44,813 nt of DNA from a virus. The position numbers and the translations under genes are program-made. This document shows positions 32,365 through 39,520 of the stretch, piece after piece; the stretch's first letter is position 1, and each line of letters begins with the position of its first letter. The stretch is from IMG/VR virus record IMGVR_UViG_3300037584_004880, positions 1-44,813 of that record; one strand, written 5' to 3'. The notes beneath the pieces were generated by a model that was not told the DNA's origin, did not search any database, and saw nothing but the letters and a program-made list of their open reading frames with translations.

Positions 32365-33399
32365 TTACTTTTTAAAATATGATTTTACTATAGCTAACCA
32401 TAGTTGGTCTTTTACCTGCTGTTCAAAAGGTAGTGAGTTATAATCAACTAAACATGGATGCTGCTTGTTATCGGGGTCTTTAACTTTGCCATATGACCAT
32501 CCGTCCGCTATTTTTTGCTTACACCAAGCACGATGTATATCTTCTGGGGAGCAGTCTTTATTTTTTAAAAAATAATTTATGCCATTAATTGAACTTTCTT
32601 TTTGCCAATCTTCGGCTAACCCCCAATGCTTCTGTGACTTATCGCCTATGGCCTCGCAATACGCCTTGTTTACCTCGTGGCAAACTCTAGCTATTTTAAT
32701 TACTTCATCATTAGTAATAGCAAACTGCGGGCTAATGCTAGTATCAAATGTGCAATCGTCACCAGTTTCAAAAGTGCAATAGTCACCAGTTTTAAAAATG
32801 CAATCGTCACCAGTTTCAAAAGTGCAATAGTCACCAGTTTTAAAAGTGCAACTATTAAGCGTTTTAAAAATACAACCAGAACTAGTTGTAAAAGTACAAT
32901 TAGAACCAGTTTTAAAAATGCAATCGTCACCAGTTTCAAAAGTGCAATAGTCACCAGTTTTAAAACTACAATTAGAACTAGTTGTAAAAGTACAATTAGA
33001 ACCAGTTTTAAAAGTGCAATAGTCACCAGTTTTAAAAATGCAATCGTCACCAGTTTCAAAAGTGCAACTTTTACCAGTTTTAAAAGTGCAACTATTAAGC
33101 GTTTTAAAAATACAACCAGAACTAGTTGTAAAAGTACAATTAGAACCAGTTTCAAAAGTGCAACTTTTACCAGTTTCAAAAGTGCAATAGTCACCAGTTT
33201 TAAAACTACAATTAGAACTAGTTGTAAAAATGCAATTATTACCCATTGTAACAATGCAATAATCTTCACCATTAAAATCAATAACTAAATTATTTTCACT
33301 ACTACTAAATGTTCTAGTTTCTTCACACCAGTAAAACTTATCTAAGTCTAATGGCTTACCATGTTGCAACACTCTCTTTTGAACTTCTAATTTATTCAT
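32365..33399 (-). CDS. Octapeptide beta-solenoid fused to a RyR domain, 344 aa
   Basis: Residues about 48-221 are 21 octapeptides of the form x-x-C-(T/I/S)-F-(K/E/T)-T-(G/S), for example DYCTFETG. Residues about 230-343 match the RyR domain pattern: ARVCHEVNKAYCEAIGD, HWGLAEDWQKESSINGINYF, SPEDIHRAWCKQKIADGW, YGKVKD, KQHPCLVDYNSLP and KDQLWLAIVKSY. RyR domains are known from ryanodine receptors and many prokaryotes and phages. The solenoid would present the RyR domain or a binding surface. It lies two genes downstream of the NAMPT-like gene on the same strand. Function unknown. Confidence 0.8.
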   Translation of the reverse strand: MNKLEVQKRVLQHGKPLDLDKFYWCEETRTFSSSENNLVIDFNGEDYCIVTMGNNCIFTTSSNCSFKTGDYCTFETGKSCTFETGSNCTFTTSSGCIFKTLNSCTFKTGKSCTFETGDDCIFKTGDYCTFKTGSNCTFTTSSNCSFKTGDYCTFETGDDCIFKTGSNCTFTTSSGCIFKTLNSCTFKTGDYCTFETGDDCIFKTGDYCTFETGDDCTFDTSISPQFAITNDEVIKIARVCHEVNKAYCEAIGDKSQKHWGLAEDWQKESSINGINYFLKNKDCSPEDIHRAWCKQKIADGWSYGKVKDPDNKQHPCLVDYNSLPFEQQVKDQLWLAIVKSYFKK

Positions 33400-33405
33400 T
33401 TTCTC

Positions 33406-33612
33406 TCACTCCTCTATATTTTTTGGAAACACTTTTTCTAAATCTGATAATGTTATATGCCCGCCGTTAGTCACCTTTACATAAAGGCTCAATAATATCT
33501 TATTTATATTCTCTCTAAGGTAAGTATATTGTTGCCTTTGGATATTGTGGTCTTCTAAAAGCTTTAAATAGTTATCTGCATTAACTTGAACGTTGTTTGC
33601 TTCATTGCTCAT
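33406..33612 (-). CDS. Small helical protein, 68 aa
   Basis: A mostly helical, hydrophilic protein (NADNYLKLLEDHNIQRQQYT ...) begins at ATG 33612 after GAGGATAATATC and ends seven bases before the RyR gene start. It is probably cotranscribed with that gene from the promoter at 33647-33674. No family is recognised. Confidence 0.55.
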   Translation of the reverse strand: MSNEANNVQVNADNYLKLLEDHNIQRQQYTYLRENINKILLSLYVKVTNGGHITLSDLEKVFPKNIEE

Positions 33613-33623
33613 GATATTATCCT

Positions 33624-33710
33624 CGTTTGCTGTCTAACTAAGTTCTATTATAAACTGTTTTCAAATTAAGTAAACAAGTATTTAAATTTTTTTTGTTTTT
33701 ATGGTTTATT
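33624..33710 (-). repeat. 87-base promoter cassette, copy shared with 36076-36162
   Basis: These 87 bases are identical to 36076-36162. The unit spans the end of the upstream gene (stop codon included), a T/A-rich run, a promoter (TTTACT 33674-33669, 16 bases, TATAAT 33652-33647) and the start of the leader. Two such copies flank the NAMPT/PRPP synthetase pair, one on each side. Confidence 0.9.
33647..33674 (-). promoter_or_regulatory. Repeated early-type promoter, copy 4
   Basis: TTTACT, 16-base spacer containing TTTGAAAA, and a consensus TATAAT. It should drive the 68-aa gene and the octapeptide-RyR gene. Confidence 0.8.
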
Positions 33711-35193
33711 GTAGTTGAGACTCTAGTCTCTGCCTTACTTCAGATAGTGTTACCGGTTTAACAAGTTTCCCATCTAAAAATATGACATCAAGAGCACCGC
33801 CTTCTTCTCCTTCTTCTGTTTGTTGATCATGTAGGATATATGTATTTCCCTCTTTAACAACCTTTAGTAAACCTTTTGCCGACTTTTTGGTGCCTGAGTC
33901 TGTTTTAGGGTCTTTAAAGATATCTCTGCGTTGCCCGTTCACAACACCACTGGTCGCTTTCATTGCAAATCCAAAGTTATCTCGTGTCGCATATTGATAT
34001 GTATATGACCCTATCCCAAAAACCACGTTTGACGATGCAAACCCTTTTTGCTCTAATTTATGTAGTATTGCTTGAGCTCTTTCAAGAGTTATAGAGTCCC
34101 CATAAATAAGTCCAATATGTTCATCAAGCATTTTATAACCCTGTGCGGTTACAGAGCCCCCAAATATTTCCCATAAACATTCTATGGCACCTTTATTTTC
34201 AGGTGTACCTTTAGGAGCATTTTCATCACCAGCAACTATTTTCACAGGGTCGCCACTATCAGGTCTTATAACAACTTTACCATCACGTTTTAGAATATCA
34301 TCTTTTAATATAGAGACATATTCAGTCACAACTTTCCAAAAATCCCAAGTGTCAGATACAATTGATACAATTCCATTCGGATAAAGATCATTTATCAACC
34401 TTCTGAATGTATTGATCTCACCATCTTTCATACCCATACACATAACAGAGTGTTCTGTTGCAGGAACTGAGCAGCCAATCATTTCAGACTCTGCATTAGC
34501 ACCATAATAGTCTTCTGCTAAATCTATAGAAGGAACTGTATCAGTTCCTACAAATGACGTTAAATGGGCAACCCCGCTCATAACAGCGTCTTGTAGGCCA
34601 GACATCCCTCTAAAAGAAAAATCATGGGCTTGATACATTACTGATTCAATTGAAGAACCTGTTTTTTTAGCGTAACTGGTCAATAGTTTTTTATATTCAA
34701 AAGCAGTTGTTGCTGAAGTTGTAGGTTTCCATAGGTAACTAGATATGATAGTTTCTATATAGTTAGTAAGCCAAAAAAACTCAGGGTGTGTATTTACCAC
34801 GGTTATAACAGGGACACCTATTGGAACACGAGTCCCTTCGGGTAAAGCTTTTATTTTTAATGGTAGGTATCCTAGGTCATGTAAAGCTTCTATGTGGTCA
34901 ACATCTATAGCGTCTTTGCCTAAAGATGTATCCATTCTACGCTTATATTTAGATACTACTTCAATCTTAGGCTTAGCGAAAAAATTAGCACCCCAAGACT
35001 CAATTAGAAAATGTTTAATGAAGTATTGTAACCCAAAAAAGACAATTTTATTATCATACGTACCTTTAATTACTTTACCAAGCTTGGAACTGCGAGCAGT
35101 AAAGTTCGAGTATACCTCTGTAGTGCCTACTGGATATTGTTTGCGGTGGTCTGTTTTATAAAAATCTATTCCTGTTAGTGGATTAATTTTCAT
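33706..35193 (-). CDS. nadV: Nicotinamide phosphoribosyltransferase-like protein (Namat/NadV type), 495 aa
   Basis: The length equals the NAMPT family. Key motifs are present: DFYKTDHRKQYP at the N-terminus, HDFSFRGMSG (190-199), PATEHSV with the phospho-histidine at about 248, and RPDSGDP (310-316) for the phosphoribosyl group. NAMPT makes NMN from nicotinamide and PRPP. In phages, a NAMPT-like enzyme beside a PRPP-synthetase-like enzyme is the layout of NARP1, where the pair (Namat and Adps) rebuilds NAD+ from nicotinamide and ADP-ribose. Which substrate this enzyme prefers cannot be read from sequence. It follows the PRPP synthetase-like gene by 45 bases. Confidence 0.9.
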   Translation of the reverse strand: MKINPLTGIDFYKTDHRKQYPVGTTEVYSNFTARSSKLGKVIKGTYDNKIVFFGLQYFIKHFLIESWGANFFAKPKIEVVSKYKRRMDTSLGKDAIDVDHIEALHDLGYLPLKIKALPEGTRVPIGVPVITVVNTHPEFFWLTNYIETIISSYLWKPTTSATTAFEYKKLLTSYAKKTGSSIESVMYQAHDFSFRGMSGLQDAVMSGVAHLTSFVGTDTVPSIDLAEDYYGANAESEMIGCSVPATEHSVMCMGMKDGEINTFRRLINDLYPNGIVSIVSDTWDFWKVVTEYVSILKDDILKRDGKVVIRPDSGDPVKIVAGDENAPKGTPENKGAIECLWEIFGGSVTAQGYKMLDEHIGLIYGDSITLERAQAILHKLEQKGFASSNVVFGIGSYTYQYATRDNFGFAMKATSGVVNGQRRDIFKDPKTDSGTKKSAKGLLKVVKEGNTYILHDQQTEEGEEGGALDVIFLDGKLVKPVTLSEVRQRLESQLQ

Positions 35194-35238
35194 CGTCTTA
35201 TTTCCTTATTTATAGTTTATAATTCAAAATTATTTTAG

Positions 35239-36066
35239 TTAACCAATAGATGATGTGCTGTCGCTTAATACTGTTAACATAGTGTCTTCATCATCAATAT
35301 ATTTACCTATTAAATGATAACAGTAAATATGTTTGAAGTTTTCTGAAAAGTTATTTAACCCTTTTGAGAATATGCCATGTGTAACATACAAATATATATT
35401 GTTAGCACCTTTCTCTTTTAAAACTTTTGCTAATTCTGTAAATGTTCTGCCTCCATCACAAATATCATCAAGTATAATACAATCTTTATTGCTTACGTTA
35501 CCATGTAGTGTTGATGACTTAATATGACCTGTTTTAACATCTCTAACTTTAGTAGCACAAACTACTTCAGTTGATATCTCATCAGCTACATCTTTTACTT
35601 TTTCCATCGCACCTTTATCAGGTGAAATTAATACGCAGTTTTGCTCTTGTATATGCTGAACCAACATGCTGTTGGATAAAATAATATCTTTCATACTGAT
35701 GATGTTACTATTATTAATCATATCAATTGTAACTTGAGAATGAGGGTCATATATAGTAACAGATGAACATTTTAAACTGTTAATTAAATCAGCCATTACC
35801 CTAAGGCTAAAGGACTCTCCATAATTGCAAACCCTATCCTGCCTCGCATACGGAAAGTAAGGGATCGTTAACTCTATTTTAGTTTCATTATTTATATTAC
35901 GAACTGCATCAACAGTCATTAATAACTGCATGATAGAGTTAGAATCATGCAGCTTAGCCATAATATTTGTTACCCCATTAATCTCCACATGCTTGACTGT
36001 CACGTGACATTCACCCGCTGAAAAATTAAAACTCTTTACTTCTAACCCATTTACAAAAATTGTCAT
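35239..36066 (-). CDS. PRPP synthetase-like protein (possible ADPR-pyrophosphate synthetase), 275 aa
   Basis: It is shorter than cellular Prs (about 315 aa). Motifs: PYFPYARQDR (69-78), DPHS (107-110), a pyrophosphate loop around SPDKGA (148-153), a flexible catalytic loop KVRDVKTG (173-180), and the ribose-phosphate loop ILDDICDGGRT (198-208). It belongs to the ribose-phosphate diphosphokinase fold. Next to a NAMPT-like gene it may be Adps of the NARP1 pathway, which makes ADPR-pyrophosphate from ADP-ribose. A GGGGGG site precedes ATG, and an identical promoter cassette lies upstream. Confidence 0.85.
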   Translation of the reverse strand: MTIFVNGLEVKSFNFSAGECHVTVKHVEINGVTNIMAKLHDSNSIMQLLMTVDAVRNINNETKIELTIPYFPYARQDRVCNYGESFSLRVMADLINSLKCSSVTIYDPHSQVTIDMINNSNIISMKDIILSNSMLVQHIQEQNCVLISPDKGAMEKVKDVADEISTEVVCATKVRDVKTGHIKSSTLHGNVSNKDCIILDDICDGGRTFTELAKVLKEKGANNIYLYVTHGIFSKGLNNFSENFKHIYCYHLIGKYIDDEDTMLTVLSDSTSSIG

Positions 36067-36075
36067 GTTACCCCC

Positions 36076-36162
36076 CGTTTGCTGTCTAACTAAGTTCTAT
36101 TATAAACTGTTTTCAAATTAAGTAAACAAGTATTTAAATTTTTTTTGTTTTTATGGTTTATT
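36076..36162 (-). repeat. 87-base promoter cassette, second copy
   Basis: Identical to 33624-33710. It includes the promoter TTTACT (36126-36121), 16 bases, TATAAT (36104-36099), and covers the last codons of the gene at 36151. Confidence 0.9.
36099..36126 (-). promoter_or_regulatory. Repeated early-type promoter, copy 5 (NAD pair)
   Basis: Consensus TATAAT with TTTACT and a 16-base spacer containing TTTGAAAA; it should drive the PRPP synthetase-like and NAMPT-like genes together. Confidence 0.8.
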
Positions 36163-36393
36163 ATACCTCATAACTGCAAAAGCGGCTAAAATAAGGTAGA
36201 CCGAAAACTGGCAAGATGCCCATATGTTATGGTAATAGTAACTAAAAACAAAAAGCTCAAAACTGTTAGTACCTATCCATATAGAAAAACCCCAAACAGC
36301 TAACTTTTTATAGTTTAATGATACTAAAAATGTAGCGAATATAGCAAAAGACGCTACAAAATACCCTATTATATTAACACTAAATGGTACCAC
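36151..36393 (-). CDS. Small membrane protein, about three TM, 80 aa
   Basis: Three hydrophobic segments (residues 3-24, 32-52 and 57-75) with KKLAVWGFSIWIGTNSFEL between the first two. The general pattern recalls small PnuC-like or semiSWEET-like transporters, which would make sense beside NAD genes, but the similarity is weak. AAAGGAGG precedes ATG. Confidence 0.5.
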   Translation of the reverse strand: MVPFSVNIIGYFVASFAIFATFLVSLNYKKLAVWGFSIWIGTNSFELFVFSYYYHNIWASCQFSVYLILAAFAVMRYNKP

Positions 36394-36424
36394 CTTTTAC
36401 CTCCTTTTATGTATAACTTGGTTT

Positions 36425-36604
36425 TCATTTCGATAAAATATTACAGACTTTTTGCTGTGTGGCATCATCTATTTTATGTATACTCATGCAGTTAAGTAAT
36501 TGATCTGGGTAATCCCTTTGCACCCTAATGAAAAAATTAACCTCGTCATCCCTTAAATTTAATCTCCTAAGTTCTAGTTTTGTTAGTTCGATTGGGTCGT
36601 TCAT
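36425..36604 (-). CDS. Small protein, 59 aa
   Basis: ATG 36604 has AAGGAGAC seven bases upstream, and the frame stops at TGA 36425-36427. It encodes a hydrophilic helical protein (MNDPIELTKLELRRLNLRDD ... CNILSK). The clean ribosome binding site and fit between neighbours support it as a real gene. No family is recognised. Confidence 0.55.
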   Translation of the reverse strand: MNDPIELTKLELRRLNLRDDEVNFFIRVQRDYPDQLLNCMSIHKIDDATQQKVCNILSK

Positions 36605-36626
36605 ATTCTTGTCTCCTTGTTTTAGT

Positions 36627-36809
36627 TTAATTAACAGTTTCAGTTGGTATATTCGTGCTTAAATAAAACACAAGTGTGCTAGTTAAAGTGTCATTAAGTT
36701 TAATTGTTACTCCAGTTTCTAGGGTCAACTCGCTTCCATGCTCTAATAACTCGATCGTTACCACTTTTGTTATATCTAAATAAAAATCTTTATCTAATTG
36801 TACAAACAT
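36627..36809 (-). CDS. Small protein, 60 aa
   Basis: A 60-residue, beta-type protein (MFVQLDKDFYLDITKVVTIE ...) resembling small phage proteins that begin with a short 'V.LD..F.LDI..V..IE' sheet. It sits between two other short genes; AAGGCAT is the only ribosome-site candidate. Confidence 0.45.
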   Translation of the reverse strand: MFVQLDKDFYLDITKVVTIELLEHGSELTLETGVTIKLNDTLTSTLVFYLSTNIPTETVN

Positions 36810-36813
36810 AAAT

Positions 36814-36924
36814 CTATGCCTTATAGTTTTCTAGCTTCTCAATGGTTGAAAGTCTACTCTTCATAGCTAAACACAGGTATCCATATTTAAATTTGTCATT
36901 ACTTGGGGGATATCTAAACCACAT
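36814..36924 (-). CDS. Very small protein, 36 aa
   Basis: AAGGAGATAGC directly precedes ATG 36924, and the frame (MWFRYPPSNDKFKYGYLCLA ...) ends at TAG 36814-36816, four bases ahead of the next gene's start. The ribosome binding site and tight spacing are the main evidence. Confidence 0.45.
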   Translation of the reverse strand: MWFRYPPSNDKFKYGYLCLAMKSRLSTIEKLENYKA

Positions 36925-36943
36925 GCTATCTCCTTAATTATAG

Positions 36944-37639
36944 TTAAAATTCATTTGCTTGTGATAAGCTTTCATATCTTATCATGTTATCTCTTAAATA
37001 GTCCTCTGGAGTTTTAGCACCTGAGTATAATTCTGAGACGCTAGAATCCCTAAAACGACTTTTATTAAACCAACATGATGTGACATCCTGTGCAGAGTCA
37101 AAAGCTTGTATATGGGCTGCAAAACGCTGTTTAAACTCCTCGGGCTTTGTATTCATGTGTGAAGGGCTTTTAAACCTTTCTATAACTTCTGCCAAGTGCG
37201 TAGGCAAAGTAAATTCTCTATTTAACCCATAATAACTACCAATTTTTACTTTTTGTCCTCCATAACCCATAAACTTTGTCACTTTACCATCAAACTGCTC
37301 GGCAATATCCGCTAAAAATTGAACATTTATTTTTTTATAACTTTCTACTTCCTTTATAGTTTTGTCTAATTTAGTTTCAATAGCTACTGCTGCTTGTTTT
37401 GGCATTGTTGGGTGTAGGTATGTAAGAACATTAAAAAACTGTCTAAAGTTATAAGGACTAACCTCATTATAGTTACTTTTCTCAGTATTTATAGTGATAT
37501 TATATTGGGTGCATAAGTCTATAACACCATGTAGCGCTTTCTTATACATGCTACTAGCTGCCTCACTTCCTAGCATCATGAGTCTGTTTTCTAATGTTAA
37601 TGATAATTTGCTTAATTTTACAGTTCTTTTTACTGCCAT
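36944..37639 (-). CDS. Protein of unknown function, 231 aa
   Basis: A soluble, mixed-charge protein (KLSLTLENRLMMLGSEAASS ... FMGYGGQKVKIGSYYGLNRE ... CWFNKSRFRDSSVSELYSGA). No catalytic motif or membrane segment is visible. AAAGGAGC precedes ATG 37639, and the upstream 190 bases hold two hairpin cassettes. I do not recognise it. Confidence 0.6.
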   Translation of the reverse strand: MAVKRTVKLSKLSLTLENRLMMLGSEAASSMYKKALHGVIDLCTQYNITINTEKSNYNEVSPYNFRQFFNVLTYLHPTMPKQAAVAIETKLDKTIKEVESYKKINVQFLADIAEQFDGKVTKFMGYGGQKVKIGSYYGLNREFTLPTHLAEVIERFKSPSHMNTKPEEFKQRFAAHIQAFDSAQDVTSCWFNKSRFRDSSVSELYSGAKTPEDYLRDNMIRYESLSQANEF

Positions 37640-37696
37640 GTTGTTTGCTCCTTTTGTTGTTTAACTGTATTTTTGTGCTATAATATTAATTACATG

Positions 37697-37730
37697 ACCA
37701 CCTCAGTTTAAATACTCTTGGTGGTTTTTT
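37697..37730 (-). other. Conserved-loop hairpin, copy 1
   Basis: On the + strand ACCACC and GGTGGT (37697-37702, 37720-37725) pair around the loop TCAGTTTAAATACTCTT, followed by a T-run. It is the first of four copies with the same 17-base loop. It lies upstream of the 231-aa gene. Confidence 0.7.
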
Positions 37731-37795
37731 AGTTTTAGTTGTCACCTCCTTTTGTTGTTTAACTATATTTTTTGTGTTATAATTGTTATTAACAC

Positions 37796-37826
37796 GGCCA
37801 CCTCAGTTTAAATACTCTTGGTGGCC
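37796..37826 (-). other. Conserved-loop hairpin, copy 2
   Basis: GGCCACC (37796-37802) and GGTGGCC (37820-37826) form a perfect seven-base stem around the identical 17-base loop. It lies directly after the stop of the Cys-triplet gene at 37834. Confidence 0.7.
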
Positions 37827-37833
37827 ATTTATT

Positions 37834-38148
37834 TTAAATCTTAAAAATACCTATAATATTTCTAATTAGACCCCCAGTCTGTTTGCCACGTATCTTTTTT
37901 CTGCAAAAACGTTCGTTGCAGTAGTAGCAGTCTTTACAGTGGTAGCAGTCTTTACAGTGGTAGCAGTCGTCACAGTAGTCGCAGTAGTCGCATTTGAAGC
38001 AGCCTATGCAATTCCAACAGCCAGTGTTTGTTTCATTCATCTGTTCCCAATTGCTATGCATGGCTGCAAATCCCGCACTAACTCCATTTATTGTTTTATC
38101 TGGTTTGTTCTTAAACTCTTCATAACTTTTAAATATTTGTGTTGTCAT
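37834..38148 (-). CDS. Cysteine-triplet repeat protein D, short, 104 aa
   Basis: The shared N-terminal module (MTTQIFKSYEEFKNKPDKTI ... AAMHSNWEQMNETNTGCW) is followed by only about 12 x-x-C triplets rich in Y, D and H (CDYCDDCYHCKDCYHC), and then a 25-residue basic tail (FCRKKIRGKQTGG ... GIFKI) found in none of the others. It is the shortest copy, so the repeat number varies more than threefold across the family. Confidence 0.7.
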   Translation of the reverse strand: MTTQIFKSYEEFKNKPDKTINGVSAGFAAMHSNWEQMNETNTGCWNCIGCFKCDYCDYCDDCYHCKDCYHCKDCYYCNERFCRKKIRGKQTGGLIRNIIGIFKI

Positions 38149-38168
38149 GGTTTACCTCTTGTGCATGT

Positions 38169-38208
38169 TCGGTTCTTAATAACTTTATAAATTTCAAATA
38201 TTTTATTA
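38169..38208 (-). other. Relic of the Cys-triplet N-terminal module after the gene's end
   Basis: After the stop the - strand reads KIFEIYKVIKNRT, a degraded form of KIFKSYEEFKNRPDKT, and its DNA is close to the relic at 24312-24350. It supports former tandem arrangement of these genes. Confidence 0.55.
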
Positions 38209-38628
38209 GTATCTGCACTCACCTTCTAGGCTGTCACAGTCTTCTAGGTAGGCACAGTCTTCGCAATTTTTGCATTTGACGCAGTCTTCGCAGACATAGC
38301 ATTTATAGCAGTCTTTACAGCCTTTACAGTATATGCAGTCTTTACAGTCTTTACAGCAATTGCATTTGTAGCAGTCATCGCAGTCTTTGCAGTATCCGCA
38401 TTTTTGGCAGCCGTTGCATCTTTCGCACCCAAAGCAGTCATAGCAGCCGTCGCAGTCTTTGCAGTCTTTGCAATATTTGCATCCGTAGCAATTCCAACAC
38501 CCTTTGTTTGTTTCGTTCATCTCTTGCCAATTGCTATGCTTGGCTGCAAACTCTTCACTAACTCCGTTTACTGTTCTATCTTTCCTATACTTGAACTCTT
38601 CATAACTTTTAAATATTTTAGTTGCCAT
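38206..38628 (-). CDS. Cysteine-triplet repeat protein E, 140 aa
   Basis: The shared N-terminal module (MATKIFKSYEEFKYRKDRTV ... HSNWQEMNETNKGCW) is followed by about 29 x-x-C triplets and a short end (LEDCDSLEGECRY) like the LEGEYNYY end of copy A. The end and the downstream relic closely match copy A, so A and E are likely recent duplicates. Cytoplasmic; function unknown. Confidence 0.75.
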   Translation of the reverse strand: MATKIFKSYEEFKYRKDRTVNGVSEEFAAKHSNWQEMNETNKGCWNCYGCKYCKDCKDCDGCYDCFGCERCNGCQKCGYCKDCDDCYKCNCCKDCKDCIYCKGCKDCYKCYVCEDCVKCKNCEDCAYLEDCDSLEGECRY

Positions 38629-38638
38629 TGTTTACCTC

Positions 38639-39097
38639 TTATTTATCTGTATGTGCCTGATCGCATATACAGTAAGCATTTATCGATATACATATAACAA
38701 TAGTTACGTTGTACATTAAGACCCACACCATAAGAATAAAAATAGATTTAATAAAGATAAAGGGCAATAACACAAAACTACCGACCATAAATAAACACGA
38801 CATTAATATTGTTTCTTGTAAAAACCTATTAAAATTTAAAATTGATCTGGTGGACAAGTCCGCTTTTCTAGCTACCTCACCTAATATATTACTCCTAAAG
38901 CCTATCAAGGCTATGACTACTATAAAATGTATTATTGGTGCGTTTTGTATCTCACTAAAATAATTAAATAGTAAATCACTATTAATAATATTAAACATGC
39001 CAATAAAACCGCATAGTAATGTGGGTACACATGCCGATGTTACTCTAACCCTTTTAGGTGTTAATGTCGCATTTTGCCAAAAACTTTTAACTATCAT
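38639..39097 (-). CDS. Membrane protein, about four TM, 152 aa
   Basis: Hydrophobic segments lie near residues 26-45, 53-72, 92-115 and 117-142. The sequence starts MIVKSFWQNATLTPKRVRV. No family is recognised. It is separated from the next genes by a copy of the conserved-loop hairpin. Confidence 0.5.
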   Translation of the reverse strand: MIVKSFWQNATLTPKRVRVTSACVPTLLCGFIGMFNIINSDLLFNYFSEIQNAPIIHFIVVIALIGFRSNILGEVARKADLSTRSILNFNRFLQETILMSCLFMVGSFVLLPFIFIKSIFILMVWVLMYNVTIVICISINAYCICDQAHTDK

Positions 39098-39138
39098 TTG
39101 AATTATTCCTTATCTGTGTTATACTTACCTTGAAACGC

Positions 39139-39165
39139 CCACCTCAGTTTAAATACTCTTGGTGG
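39139..39165 (-). other. Conserved-loop hairpin, copy 3
   Basis: CCACC (39139-39143) and GGTGG (39161-39165) around the identical 17-base loop. It lies just after the relic end of the frameshifted gene at 39219. Confidence 0.7.
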
Positions 39166-39218
39166 CCATTTATTTTAATTCATCAAATACAATGATAATT
39201 GCAAAAACATTAGTGAAG

Positions 39219-39428
39219 CTAAGATAATATTGAAGCCACACCAGTACCAAAAATAGAAGCTAAATAAAAGCAATTTTTAAGATCACCAAAACAATGTAAT
39301 CCATGCTTACTAAAGTGAACAAAAAATACCCCTGCAAACATAAATGGGAAGAAAACTGTAAAATATACAAGACAAAGTCCTGTGATAGACATTAATAATT
39401 CTTCTACAATTTCATTTTTCATTATCAT
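39219..39428 (-). pseudogene. Frameshifted paralogue of the two-TM gene at 39519, 69 aa
   Basis: It aligns with the 93-aa neighbour (FFVHFSKHGLHCFGDLKNCF ... SIFGTG against AVSLSKGGLHCGDALQNTVV ... GIFGTG) but ends soon after GTG. In another frame the DNA goes on to encode a hydrophobic stretch ending FDELK, which is exactly the neighbour's C-terminus, down to TAA at about 39170. A single-base slip near 39235 would explain this. It may still give a truncated protein. Confidence 0.55.
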
Positions 39429-39486
39429 AACCCTCGATTATCATTTTACTTGCTCCTTACTTGTGTTATAATTGTTATTAACAGAC

Positions 39487-39520
39487 CCGCCTCAGTTTAA
39501 ATACTCTTGGCGGCTTTTTT
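39487..39520 (-). other. Conserved-loop hairpin, copy 4, co-varying stem
   Basis: CCGCC (39487-39491) and GGCGG (39509-39513) flank the same 17-base loop, followed by a T-run. Compared with the other copies the central A-T pair is changed to G-C on both sides, so pairing is kept. Confidence 0.75.

Noticed and set aside
32677-33288. + strand and second - strand frames in the octapeptide region
   Set aside because: Shadows of the 24-base repeat; the frame ending in a RyR domain is the real one.
36151-36393. Firm PnuC annotation
   Set aside because: The pattern similarity is too weak without a search; kept only as a possibility.
37690-37830. tRNA or small tRNA-like genes in the hairpin region
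   Set aside because: No cloverleaf, no TTCGA-type T-loop and no anticodon arm can be drawn; only simple hairpins are present.
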